Origin: DASRFS01 sp035260725 | Lineage (GTDB): Bacteria; Patescibacteriota; Microgenomatia; Levybacterales; UBA12049 | Assembly (NCBI GenBank): GCA_035260725.1 | Contig: DATFUR010000017.1 | Span: forward strand, 1-23,836 | Length of the DNA stretch: 23,836 nucleotides | Direction: 5' to 3' | Shown: positions 4,331 to 12,134 of the stretch, one piece after another | How the letters are laid out: each line of letters opens with the position of its first letter | How positions within the stretch are numbered: position 1 is the stretch's first letter | Notes under the pieces: generated by a model | Databases searched by the model: none | What the model was told of the DNA's origin: nothing | What the model saw: the letters and a program-made list of their open reading frames with translations, nothing else | Position numbers and translations under genes: made by a program

Positions 4331-6706
4331 TTAAAGCCTTGCCCGCTGACCAATATTGGCATCAACCGACGCAACATCTACTCCATATTTAAGTCTCGAC
4401 AGCTCCCGAATCAATTCCGCAACACGCGGATTCTCGATCTGCTTTTCCGAAGTCAAGTCCCGAGTTAAGTCCATCGAGAAAGGAGGAACAGGTTCTCCGT
4501 TTACTATTGTTTTAACATAGGCGTTAAAACGATCTACGTTTATAAGGTCGGACTCTGTAAATACGGGTTGGAATTCATGCTGCAAATAATTAGCGTCTGT
4601 TACTCCGACTCTAAAAGCAGCGAGTGTTCCTACATTTCCAAAGATTGCATTTTTTACTTCCTCCTCCATTTGGCCTACAAACTGATTGGCAACAGTTAAA
4701 TTGAGCCTGTATTTTCGGGCCTCCGACAGAATTTGGGCAAAATCGGGTGTCGCGAAGTTTTGGAACTCATCTACATATAAATAAAAATCGCGCCGCTGTT
4801 CTTCGGGGATGTCTTGTCTACTCATGGCGGCAACCAAAAGTTTTGGAACCAGAATAAGACCCAGGAAGCTAGAGTTTTCCTCCCCTATCTTTCCTTTGGA
4901 AAGAGAAATTAAAAGGATTTTCCCCTCATCCATTACTTTTCTAAAATCAAAGGCCGACTTTGACTGACCGATTATATTTCTCATCATTCTATTTGTAACG
5001 AACCGGCCGAATTTGGAAACAATGTAGTCCAAAACCTCCGACTTGTGGAAGTCCGACGTTTGCGCAATCTGGTCTGTCCAATAACGTCTTATAATTGGAT
5101 CCTGGACTTTTGGCAGCAGTTCTTCGACAAAAGACGCATCCGTTAAAGCTCTTACTACCTCGACAAAAGTATTTCCGGGCTCGCTCATAACGGTTAGCAT
5201 CGCATTTCTAATTGCGTGTTCAAACCTAGGACCAATGATTCCTGTCTTATTTGGATCGTAAAGTTTGTACATGAGCCCGACAATTGAGGAAACAACATAG
5301 TGCTTTTGCTGCTCATCGCCGGCTTCCAACATATTAAGCCCCATGGGTCTTTCGGTGTCTGAAGGATCAAATAAAATTACGTCTTCCGCCCGCTCCGGAG
5401 GAATTAGGGGCAAAAGTTTGTCAATTGTGTCATGCGGATCTATAAAACAAACTCCCTCGCCGTTTTTTATATCCTGCAAAATCATGTCTTTTAAGAACTC
5501 CGACTTTCCTACACCGGTTTTTCCAATAACATACATGTGGCGGCGTCTATCGTCCCGGCCCATGTAAATATTTTTAGATAGACCCCTGTATGTACTTCTT
5601 CCCAAGAATAGTCCAGAATCCTGAATTTGTGCCGGAGCAGGGGCTCTTTTGGAATTAAGCCACATAATGTGCGGTGTAGTGATGCTTTTATTCGGAAAAT
5701 GGAAGACAGTTGCCAACTCCTCGGAGGTCATAACGGAAGTCTGGTTCCACATCGGCTGGAATCTATAAATAAAATCTTTCATAAAAAGACCTTTAAAACG
5801 AGACTTGTTCTTCTTAAAGGAATTCGCGCCGCTGTACTGGGAAAAGGCGCTTGTTATATTGCCAAGGTGTGCTTCTGCAGCCTCCATTGTGGATGAGGAA
5901 ACAACCGCGCGAACGACTACATTGAACCCGGGTTTGCCGAGTTTGTTTTCTATTGCCTCCAGCTCCTTTGGATCTGCGGAATATTTTGCAGTTTCGGGAT
6001 TTGCCTCATTTTTTTTGGTCCTTGAGATATATTTTTTGCCGTAGGACTTCCATTTTGAATCCGCGGGTGTCACTAGAATCTGGATCGCGGCTCCCTCTCC
6101 CTCTGTCATTTTTGCAAGGATTGATGTAACCGAAGAAATAGGATCCACGGCAAAATCTTTGTAGACTTTAATCGGCATATAATCCGAAGATTTAAGCTTC
6201 ATCGAAGCAAATGCCACTTTGGCATCGGGTGAGAAAATATTGTATTCGTTCCCTATGGCATGTCCCTCTTTTGCAGCCTTTTCCTCTACAATTTTTATCT
6301 CTGCGTCCGGATAAGAACCATTAATTTGTTTTTCTACCAGATCCTTAAATTTATTTGGAGTATTTACATAAAACCTTATGTCTTGAGGAAGACCGACAAT
6401 CTCGAAAGTCAGTATCGGCTGGGGTTTTAAAAAAGAAAACCTTCCTCCTTTTCTCATTGACGCAAAATTGGCAAACAGCTGCTCGGCAGCGTCTATTTTT
6501 ATTTCATTGTCCCGAGGCAAAGTTACTTGTATTAGAGTCGAGTCCAAAGACGCCTTCTCCCTATTTCTGTTGCGGTACCAAATTACCAACACATAACCCA
6601 AAGCAACCATTCCCAAAACAATTAGGCCCGCAGTTAGAAGCCCCAAAACCAAAGAGATAGTAAAGTTTATTAAATTAGCAGGAGTTAATGTATCTGTTAA
6701 AGACAT
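4331..6706 (-). CDS. VirB4/TraG-like membrane-anchored ATPase, 791 aa
   Basis: An N-terminal transmembrane region (about residues 12-44, FTISLVLGLLTAGLIVLGMV onward) is followed by a long domain of about 300 residues that is typical of CPR proteins (possibly DUF8128, from memory). A RecA-like motor follows, with Walker A GKTGVGKS near residue 395, FIDPHD shortly after, and Walker B LYVDEFQNFA near residue 645. The C-terminal part (FGNVGTLAAFRVG) matches the TraG/VirB4/HerA-type P-loop ATPases that drive DNA or protein transfer at membranes. No relaxase, pilin, VirB6 or coupling partner is present, so conjugation is not supported. DNA uptake, pilus or secretion motor roles are all possible. 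The ATG follows the stop of the proline-rich gene after 1 nt (TAATATG), so the two are translated together. Confidence 0.85.
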   Translation of the reverse strand: MSLTDTLTPANLINFTISLVLGLLTAGLIVLGMVALGYVLVIWYRNRNREKASLDSTLIQVTLPRDNEIKIDAAEQLFANFASMRKGGRFSFLKPQPILTFEIVGLPQDIRFYVNTPNKFKDLVEKQINGSYPDAEIKIVEEKAAKEGHAIGNEYNIFSPDAKVAFASMKLKSSDYMPIKVYKDFAVDPISSVTSILAKMTEGEGAAIQILVTPADSKWKSYGKKYISRTKKNEANPETAKYSADPKELEAIENKLGKPGFNVVVRAVVSSSTMEAAEAHLGNITSAFSQYSGANSFKKNKSRFKGLFMKDFIYRFQPMWNQTSVMTSEELATVFHFPNKSITTPHIMWLNSKRAPAPAQIQDSGLFLGRSTYRGLSKNIYMGRDDRRRHMYVIGKTGVGKSEFLKDMILQDIKNGEGVCFIDPHDTIDKLLPLIPPERAEDVILFDPSDTERPMGLNMLEAGDEQQKHYVVSSIVGLMYKLYDPNKTGIIGPRFEHAIRNAMLTVMSEPGNTFVEVVRALTDASFVEELLPKVQDPIIRRYWTDQIAQTSDFHKSEVLDYIVSKFGRFVTNRMMRNIIGQSKSAFDFRKVMDEGKILLISLSKGKIGEENSSFLGLILVPKLLVAAMSRQDIPEEQRRDFYLYVDEFQNFATPDFAQILSEARKYRLNLTVANQFVGQMEEEVKNAIFGNVGTLAAFRVGVTDANYLQHEFQPVFTESDLINVDRFNAYVKTIVNGEPVPPFSMDLTRDLTSEKQIENPRVAELIRELSRLKYGVDVASVDANIGQRARL

Positions 6707-6707
6707 A

Positions 6708-7073
6708 TTATGCAGCCTTTTTTGAATCCTCCCGAACTTCTATCTCCTCTTCCCACGTCACGGCCTGTGTCGGGTCTGTGTTGATTCTCTTTCTTTTTAA
6801 CATTTTTACAGGATGGGCAGGGGGAAGCGGAGGGATTACTGCCTGGTGCAAAGGGGCGGGAATTGGAAGCTGCACATTGGCTTTTATAATTTCGTGGGGC
6901 TGTAAATCGGGGCTAACGGACGCTTCCACGCCCGCTTCTTTAACTTCCTTATCCAATTTCATTTCGGGGATAGACTCGGTTACGACATTTGGCCTTTCAA
7001 CTTCTTTTATTATTGAACCCGAAGTTGGAGTTACCGGATCTTGATTTTGGGGTTTTTTTTGTGCGTCATCCAT
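6708..7073 (-). CDS. Proline-rich hypothetical protein, 121 aa
   Basis: A low-complexity, probably disordered protein rich in Pro, Glu, Lys and Val. A central run (PIPAPLHQAVIPPLPPAHP) and a basic patch (KMLKRKR) precede an acidic tail. It has no signal peptide or membrane helix. It is translationally coupled to the VirB4-like ATPase, so it is probably an accessory or adaptor of that motor (inference from position only). An extended -10 box just upstream would start the transcript exactly at this ATG, which may make these two genes a unit separate from the riboswitch-controlled pair. Confidence 0.7.
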   Translation of the reverse strand: MDDAQKKPQNQDPVTPTSGSIIKEVERPNVVTESIPEMKLDKEVKEAGVEASVSPDLQPHEIIKANVQLPIPAPLHQAVIPPLPPAHPVKMLKRKRINTDPTQAVTWEEEIEVREDSKKAA

Positions 7074-7079
7074 GCACTA

Positions 7080-7088
7080 ATAATAGCA
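7080..7088 (-). promoter_or_regulatory. Extended -10 promoter before the proline-rich gene
   Basis: Minus-strand TGC directly before TATTAT (7080-7085) puts +1 at 7073, the A of the ATG. No -35 is visible. The same TGC-extended form occurs before the GTG gene at 17405. Confidence 0.45.
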
Positions 7089-7096
7089 CATCTATT

Positions 7097-7237
7097 CTAC
7101 CTCCCGCCGCCGCAGTCGGGACATTTTGTGAGGGTGCCTTTTTGGACTTGAATAAGCTCAAATTCGTCCGGCTCCCAGCCGCAATTTTTACACTTTATTT
7201 GATAACAAACCTCGCAATTTTGATCTTGTTTATCCAT
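7097..7237 (-). CDS. Small zinc-ribbon protein, 46 aa
   Basis: The reading frame encodes three CxxC pairs: C8-C11, C16-C19 and C39-C42 (the last as CPDC followed by GGGR). Two pairs are enough for a rubredoxin-like or zinc-ribbon knuckle. The middle segment (WEPDEFELIQVQKGTLT) would form the beta-hairpin between knuckles. It starts 1 nt after the stop of the 364-aa gene (TGATATG), so it is translationally coupled to that gene and probably works with it. The coding evidence is the regular cysteine pattern, the coupling and the absence of any other gene in this stretch. Zinc binding is inferred, and rubredoxin-like iron binding cannot be excluded. Confidence 0.75.
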   Translation of the reverse strand: MDKQDQNCEVCYQIKCKNCGWEPDEFELIQVQKGTLTKCPDCGGGR

Positions 7238-7238
7238 A

Positions 7239-8333
7239 TCAATTACAAACCACCCCCGATTCTGCAGAGTATTTTTCTTTTGTTAAACCACAACCAGGGC
7301 AGGTATTTCCAATCGGGCCGTCGGCATGATATTGGCACTTAGGACACGTAAACCATTCCTGATTCAAGGTTTTATTTAAAGTGTCATAGCTTCCGGCCAT
7401 TATGTTTCCGCTTTTAATCGGGCAGCTCCCTTTTACCTGGGGTGGTTCATACCCCCATCTGCCAACAAAGTTTTCAAATGTAGATTTGGATTCAAAAATG
7501 GTTTCTGTCCCCAAGTCCAATTCTTTTTTAATTTGCAATGCATAATTTTCGAGGGCATGGAACGCCTTCTTTTTTTCCTCTCTGGTTCCCCATCTTATAT
7601 GGGAAATGAACTGTTCTATTCTTGGGCCGAGCCTTTCTACTGCAGCCGTAAATTTTTCTTTTTGTAATGGATCCTTGCTGGTAAGAAAATCCGAAAGAAC
7701 GCCGTCCACAAAATCTTCCGACAAGGTTTTATCAATAACAAGCGGGGTTTTTATAAAATCATCCGCACTTGTAAGAGTAAGGGCAGTACCTGTAAGAGCT
7801 TGGAAGGCATCGTTGTATTGGGGAATTTTTGGATATTCCACTCTTATCGCAGTCATCGAGATTTCTTTTTTAACCCCAACGCTCCTTTTTAGCCGTCCGA
7901 TAAAGAAAAATCCATAATCTCCGTATCCTTCGGATTTTGAACCGGGTGGACTGGCCCACACAATGGTATTCCCCTCTGTTGCATATTCCAGTTGTTTTTC
8001 GAGGAAACTTATGCCTGCTGCCTCCGCCTCTTCCCTGTGAGTCGATTCTCCCCTTAATTTTCTCTCATTAAAAGACCTTTTCGCTTTAGTACCCATTGAT
8101 TCTAACCTGTGTGGGTCACGAAGTTTCCATCCTTCATCGTCTGTGTGAGAAAACATTAACTGATAATCATATTTTTGTAATTCAAACCTGTATTCCCCAA
8201 GATACGAAATAATATCATCTCTTAACTCTTGATTTGTAACTACTGGATCGTATTCCACGCTAAAACCGGCAGATGAAACGAGTTCTCTTGGTTTTTGATA
8301 ATTCTCTCGATAATGTGTTTGAGTCTCGGTCAT
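7239..8333 (-). CDS. Unknown protein with C-terminal zinc ribbon, B12-riboswitch controlled, 364 aa
   Basis: The body has no family I recognise and no membrane segment. It contains an N-terminal helical region, a central alpha/beta part with a glycine-rich loop (SPPGSKSEGYGDYGFFF, about residues 127-143), and a helical region (about 215-275). The C-terminus has a zinc ribbon: CPKC and CPGC separated by about 13 residues, with an earlier CPIKSGNI that may add a ligand. GAGGAG lies 7 nt before the ATG at 8333, an unusually clear Shine-Dalgarno site here, and it is buried in the 3' arm of the riboswitch terminator. The cobalamin riboswitch predicts repression when B12 is abundant. That fits a role in B12 scavenging, a B12-independent bypass or nucleotide salvage, but the sequence itself does not tell which. 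Confidence 0.85.
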   Translation of the reverse strand: MTETQTHYRENYQKPRELVSSAGFSVEYDPVVTNQELRDDIISYLGEYRFELQKYDYQLMFSHTDDEGWKLRDPHRLESMGTKAKRSFNERKLRGESTHREEAEAAGISFLEKQLEYATEGNTIVWASPPGSKSEGYGDYGFFFIGRLKRSVGVKKEISMTAIRVEYPKIPQYNDAFQALTGTALTLTSADDFIKTPLVIDKTLSEDFVDGVLSDFLTSKDPLQKEKFTAAVERLGPRIEQFISHIRWGTREEKKKAFHALENYALQIKKELDLGTETIFESKSTFENFVGRWGYEPPQVKGSCPIKSGNIMAGSYDTLNKTLNQEWFTCPKCQYHADGPIGNTCPGCGLTKEKYSAESGVVCN

Positions 8334-8360
8334 AAAAAAACTCCTCGTTTCCGAGAAGTT
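8334..8360 (-). terminator. Riboswitch terminator overlapping the ribosome-binding site
   Basis: A 9-bp stem (8352-8360 with 8339-8347, one G-U) closed by a GAAA tetraloop is followed by seven U and then directly by the ATG at 8333. The 3' arm contains the Shine-Dalgarno GAGGAG. A 7-base segment of the upstream RNA, UUCCGAG (8382-8388), is perfectly complementary to 8349-8355 and can form an antiterminator. Both transcription and translation of the next gene could be switched. Confidence 0.85.
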
Positions 8361-8374
8361 GTATAAAAATATAT

Positions 8375-8474
8375 ACTCCTGCTCGGAAGATTTTTACGGG
8401 GCTCTGGCTTTTCTGCAAAGCAGAATTACAGTTGCGGCACAGCGCAGGAATTACACCTGCTTCACCCGGCGCGT
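8375..8474 (-). promoter_or_regulatory. Cobalamin riboswitch aptamer
   Basis: On the minus strand the core at 8426-8460 carries the conserved cobalamin-aptamer string, with GGTG, AATTCC, GC-TG, CCGCAACTGT in order. It is followed by a small hairpin (CTGC-TTT-GCAG), the B12-box form AAGCCAGAGCCCCG (8397-8411), and a 3' hairpin-forming segment around 8377-8390. The 5' CGGG (8466-8469) can pair with CCCG (8397-8400). It starts within 2 nt of the stop codon of the adenosyltransferase gene, so it can act on read-through from the nrd operon. No strong own promoter is visible. Confidence 0.88.
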
Positions 8475-8475
8475 T

Positions 8476-9006
8476 TTATCGCGATTTCCAAATATTCTCT
8501 TTTTTCTTTTGTTTGTAATTTATAAATCTGGCGTACATAAATAAAAGATCCGACAACCTGTTGATATAAATAACTATTCCATCAGTTACTTTTTCTTTCT
8601 CGGACAGCTCAACGACTCTTCTCTCGGCTCGTCTTGCAACAGTCCGTGCAAAATGCAACTGTGATCCTGCTAAACTTCCGCCGGGCAGGATAAAGTTTTG
8701 CAACTCCGGAAGTTTGACAGTTAGATTATCTATTTCTTTCTCAAATTCTTTAACCTTAATCTTAAAATCCATTCTTGAACTTGGATTTGCAAGAGCGGCT
8801 CCAATTTCAAAAAGGTCGCTCTGAACTCTTTTCAGCTTATCTTTAACGTATGGTTGATTTTTAATTTGGGCAAGTCCAACTCCGATTACACTATTTAATT
8901 CGTCGACTGTTCCAATTGCCTCTATTCTTAAACTTCCCTTTGAAACTCTTTTGCCCTGATAAAGTGAAGTTTTACCCTTATCTCCCGTTCTTGTATAAAC
9001 GCTCAT
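8476..9006 (-). CDS. PduO-type cob(I)alamin adenosyltransferase, 176 aa
   Basis: It transfers adenosyl from ATP to cob(I)alamin, making the adenosylcobalamin needed by the class II reductase encoded just upstream. Family marks are the ATP-binding N-terminus TRTGDKGKTSL (residues 5-15), RIEAIGTVDELNS (about 27-39), FILPGG and the helix ARTVARRAERRVV. Near the C-terminus is YINRLSDLLFMYAR, the usual site beneath the corrin. Length is normal for the trimeric PduO family (about 180 aa). It starts 7 nt after the nrdJ stop and ends 2 nt before the cobalamin riboswitch. No B12 biosynthesis genes are in view, so it probably works on scavenged cobalamin. Confidence 0.93.
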   Translation of the reverse strand: MSVYTRTGDKGKTSLYQGKRVSKGSLRIEAIGTVDELNSVIGVGLAQIKNQPYVKDKLKRVQSDLFEIGAALANPSSRMDFKIKVKEFEKEIDNLTVKLPELQNFILPGGSLAGSQLHFARTVARRAERRVVELSEKEKVTDGIVIYINRLSDLLFMYARFINYKQKKKENIWKSR

Positions 9007-9013
9007 TTATAAC

Positions 9014-11446
9014 CTAGCACTCGGAGTAGCCGCAGCTGTAACACTTTTTGCAGCCCTCTTCGTAGGCTAGGGTTCCGCCTCCACATTCCGGGCAGAGATC
9101 AAAAAGTCCTGTAGAAAGTCCTTCTGTCGAAAGTTCGCCTTTGTCGTTTTGCAAAGTTAGTTGTTCGAGTTTTGTAACTTCCTGCCCTCCGTCGGCAACA
9201 ACCGGTGCTTGAGTGTGTCCGTTAGAAGTTCCGTTTCCATTTGAATGACCGTTAGTTTCCTCTGCGTGCCCATTCGTGTGACCGTTTGATAATGATACTT
9301 TATCCTCAACGATTCCATTTACTTTGAATGCAAAATGGGTGGACAAAACTTTTGCAACCGCGTCCGGAAGTGATCTAACTCTGTTTTCTCCAAATCCAAC
9401 ACTTTTTGCGCCACCAATTCCAACCAATTGTGCAATAATTTGGCGTACTCTCTCGCGGGGCGTTAACAAACCATTTATTCTAAGGTTTAAAGAGATCATT
9501 CGTCCCAAAGCGTCTGCCATTGCGGAAACATCCGATCCCACTTTTCCAATAGTAATAAAGACTTCAAACGGCTCTTTTTTGTCGTTATGGTTTATTGTTA
9601 TAAAGGTTTTTCCAACTGGTGTTTCGGTCTGGTATGTAACTCCTTCAACCATCATAGGACGGGGAGCAATTGGAACATACTCCTGCACCTGTGGTTTTTC
9701 TTCTTTCTTATCTTCAATTCTTGAGAGAACTCCTTCTCTTGAGCCGTCCCTCATGTAAGTTATTCCCTTTAGGCCATTGTCGTAAGCCATCATATAAAGT
9801 CTTTTTACATCCTCTACCGTGTGGGAATTTGGAGCGTTTACTGTTTTACTGATTGAAGAATCAATGTACTCCTGTGCAACTGCCTGTACCTTTACGTGTT
9901 CCTCGGGTGTCAGGTCGTTTGCTCCTACAAAGTAATCGGGTTTGGGCTGATTTGGATTTTCTTTTTTCCACTGCTCAAACAAAGGGTGGTACATAATGTG
10001 CTCGCCAAGGCGGTCCCGTCTTATAAACTCGAACTCGTAAACGGGCTCCACCCCCGAGGAGACTCCGGACAGAAGAGACGTTGTTCCGGTTGGAGCAATT
10101 GTCAAAAGAACCGCATTTCTGATTCCCTGTTTTGCAATTTTGTTTTGAATTGCTTTTGGAAGTCTTGTTATGTGCCAACCCTGAAGATATTCTTTCTTCT
10201 TAAACTTAGGAAAAGCTCCTTTTTCTTTTGCTATATCGGAAGAAGCGATATAAGCGTTGTCTCTTAGGGTTTCAAACATTTTTTGTATGACAGGAAGAGA
10301 CTCTTCGCTTCCGTACTTAATTTGCATTTTTATAAGAGCATCGGCAAGGCCTAGGATTCCAAGACCGGTTCTTCTGATATCTTTGGCGACTTTTTCGTTT
10401 TCTTTGTAAAAGTAATACGTGTCGTCTATTACATTGTCCAAAAATCTCATTGCCACTCTGACATCCTTACCAAATGCTTCGTAGTCAAATTTTGTCCCCT
10501 TAACGTATGAGGCCAAATTCATTGCTCCTAAGTTGCAAACCGCCCATGCCGAAAGTGGCTGCTCGCCGCAGGGATTTGTTGCAATTAATCTTTCGAAATA
10601 ATGGGTGTTTGATCTTTTATTGCTTCTGTCCAGGAAATGAAGGCCCGGTTCGGCAGACCTCCACGCAGCCTCGCAAATCATGTTCCATAAGTCTCGGGCT
10701 TTAATTGTTTTTTTGACTTCTACTTTTCCGCCTATTGCTCGCCACTCGTCAATTTCTCCGGTCCATTTTGTGTCGTATTTTGGATCGTCCAGGTCGGGGA
10801 AAACTAAATCCCAATTGGCGTCTGCTTTGACCGCTTCCATAAATGCATCCGAGAGGCAAACCGAAAGATTTGCTCCGTTTATTCTATTTAAATCTTGTTT
10901 TACGGTTATAAATTCTTCAACATCCGGATGCCAGTCGTGGATCATAAGCATCAAAGCGCCCCGCCTTGTACCGCCCTGCTGGACAATATCTTTTGTTGCG
11001 AGAGAATACAGTTCTGCCCAATTAATAGGACCGGAGGAAAATCCGTTTACTTTCTTTACTCTTGATCCGCGAGGTCGAAGTCGAGATAAGTTAAGACCGA
11101 CTCCGCCGCCTCGTGCCATAATTTCGATCATTTGGGAAAGATTTTGCATGATTCCTCCTCGGGAATCGGGAGGATTTGGAATTACGAAACAGTTATAATA
11201 GGTTACATCAAAGCCAGTACCTGCGCCGGCTAAAATTCTTCCACCGGGAAGAAATTTGAAGTCTTTCATTACGTTGTAGAATTCTTTTTCCCATTTTGCT
11301 CTTTTCGAAGGCTTCTCTACTCGAGCTATTCCGCGGGCGACGCGCCTCCACATCTCATCCGGAGTTTTTTCTAATGGTTTTCCGTCTCTATCTTTTAAAG
11401 AGTACCTGTCCAGGAAAACCTTTTCTCTCATTCCGTCTAATTTCAT
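9014..11446 (-). CDS. nrdJ: B12-dependent (class II) ribonucleotide reductase, 810 aa
   Basis: It makes deoxyribonucleotides from ribonucleotides using adenosylcobalamin as radical source. C86 in YYNCFVIP and the active-site motif NPCGEQPL with C293 mark the catalytic barrel. LTIAPTGTTSLLSGVSSG is the conserved finger-loop region. A TSCPD-type domain follows (about residues 590-700). Next comes an unusual linker at about 712-745, rich in Asn-Gly-His with four NGH units, then a C-terminal zinc ribbon (CPEC...CKKCYSCGYSEC) carrying the redox cysteines. The protein begins directly with the reductase N-terminal domain, and no ATP-cone is seen. It is the fourth gene of the nrdR operon, 4 nt after the 90-aa gene, and is presumably repressed by NrdR. 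Confidence 0.96.
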   Translation of the reverse strand: MKLDGMREKVFLDRYSLKDRDGKPLEKTPDEMWRRVARGIARVEKPSKRAKWEKEFYNVMKDFKFLPGGRILAGAGTGFDVTYYNCFVIPNPPDSRGGIMQNLSQMIEIMARGGGVGLNLSRLRPRGSRVKKVNGFSSGPINWAELYSLATKDIVQQGGTRRGALMLMIHDWHPDVEEFITVKQDLNRINGANLSVCLSDAFMEAVKADANWDLVFPDLDDPKYDTKWTGEIDEWRAIGGKVEVKKTIKARDLWNMICEAAWRSAEPGLHFLDRSNKRSNTHYFERLIATNPCGEQPLSAWAVCNLGAMNLASYVKGTKFDYEAFGKDVRVAMRFLDNVIDDTYYFYKENEKVAKDIRRTGLGILGLADALIKMQIKYGSEESLPVIQKMFETLRDNAYIASSDIAKEKGAFPKFKKKEYLQGWHITRLPKAIQNKIAKQGIRNAVLLTIAPTGTTSLLSGVSSGVEPVYEFEFIRRDRLGEHIMYHPLFEQWKKENPNQPKPDYFVGANDLTPEEHVKVQAVAQEYIDSSISKTVNAPNSHTVEDVKRLYMMAYDNGLKGITYMRDGSREGVLSRIEDKKEEKPQVQEYVPIAPRPMMVEGVTYQTETPVGKTFITINHNDKKEPFEVFITIGKVGSDVSAMADALGRMISLNLRINGLLTPRERVRQIIAQLVGIGGAKSVGFGENRVRSLPDAVAKVLSTHFAFKVNGIVEDKVSLSNGHTNGHAEETNGHSNGNGTSNGHTQAPVVADGGQEVTKLEQLTLQNDKGELSTEGLSTGLFDLCPECGGGTLAYEEGCKKCYSCGYSEC

Positions 11447-11450
11447 ATTA

Positions 11451-11723
11451 TTAACAGATTAATTGATGATATCTAATATATAAGTCTGTTTTTTCAAGAA
11501 TTGATTGCATTAATAATGCATCCACTATTGGATCGTTAATATAAGGCTTGATTTCTCTCCAAAGGTGTTGCGAAGTGGAATTTACAGTAGAACTTACAGA
11601 GGTTAGAAGTTCAGGCAACTTCCCAAAAGAGATTTTATTAAACGAAAGGAAATTAATAGTAATATTATTTACTGTTATATTTTCCTTAGATCTATAGGTT
11701 GTACTGTTATTTGATAAACTCAT
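11451..11723 (-). CDS. Hypothetical protein, 90 aa, in nrd operon
   Basis: This small protein is rich in Ser, Asn, Thr and Ile, with a polar strand-like first half and a helical C-terminal half (PIVDALLMQSILEKTDLYIRYHQ). No family is recognised. It starts 2 nt after the DUF6941-like gene and ends 4 nt before nrdJ, so it is clearly part of the operon and co-regulated with the reductase. Base composition is more AT-rich than its neighbours. Position suggests a link to the upstream unknown gene or to the reductase, but nothing in the sequence defines a role. Confidence 0.65.
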   Translation of the reverse strand: MSLSNNSTTYRSKENITVNNITINFLSFNKISFGKLPELLTSVSSTVNSTSQHLWREIKPYINDPIVDALLMQSILEKTDLYIRYHQLIC

Positions 11724-11725
11724 AA

Positions 11726-12133
11726 TTAATTTGGCATTTTGAAAACCTTGGGTTCTTGCACTTGGATTGCTTTCAAGGTAGTTGTTCCAATTACATCGTC
11801 GCCGTGATAAATTTTTAGCTCATAATCTCCCTCTTTAGGAAAAGTGACTCCCATAAGCTCTACAACTATATTATTTTTACCATTTGAGCCAGTTTCTACT
11901 GTATTTATATTGTGAGGAGGCATAATATTTTGATCTTTATATTGAAATTTTAATTCTAATTTATAGGACGTGCGTGGCTGGCCTTGTATAGTAGCTACAA
12001 AAAACGCTCTTGCAAGCCCCCCCGGAAGCTTTTGAAGCCTCACTTCATCGAAAATACCATTAATGGAAAGTTTACCATCCCTTGCGATAATGGCATAATC
12101 ACAAAGCAACATTAATTCCGTTTTAAGTTTCAT
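11726..12133 (-). CDS. DUF6941-like protein, 135 aa
   Basis: The opening (ELMLLCDYAIIARDGKLSINGIFDEV) and the following beta-rich pattern resemble the DUF6941 family as I remember it: small proteins of unknown function with an immunoglobulin-like or beta-sandwich look. The second half (VVELMGVTFPKEGDYELKIYHGDDVIGTTTLKAIQV) fits repeated beta-strands, with G-D-Y-E near a turn as in Ig-like folds. It lies 1 nt after the nrdR stop and 2 nt before the 90-aa gene. A non-nrd gene inside an NrdR-controlled operon is unexpected and may mark an accessory function. Confidence 0.7.
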   Translation of the reverse strand: MKLKTELMLLCDYAIIARDGKLSINGIFDEVRLQKLPGGLARAFFVATIQGQPRTSYKLELKFQYKDQNIMPPHNINTVETGSNGKNNIVVELMGVTFPKEGDYELKIYHGDDVIGTTTLKAIQVQEPKVFKMPN

Positions 12134-12134
12134 A

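Noticed and set aside
4331..6706. Part of a conjugative or integrative element
   Set aside because: No relaxase, pilus, VirB6/B8/B10-like or integrase-att genes are near; CPR chromosomes often carry such an ATPase alone.
9324..11198. Several open frames on the plus strand opposite nrdJ
   Set aside because: They are antisense shadows of a strongly conserved enzyme, with no start signals or family features.
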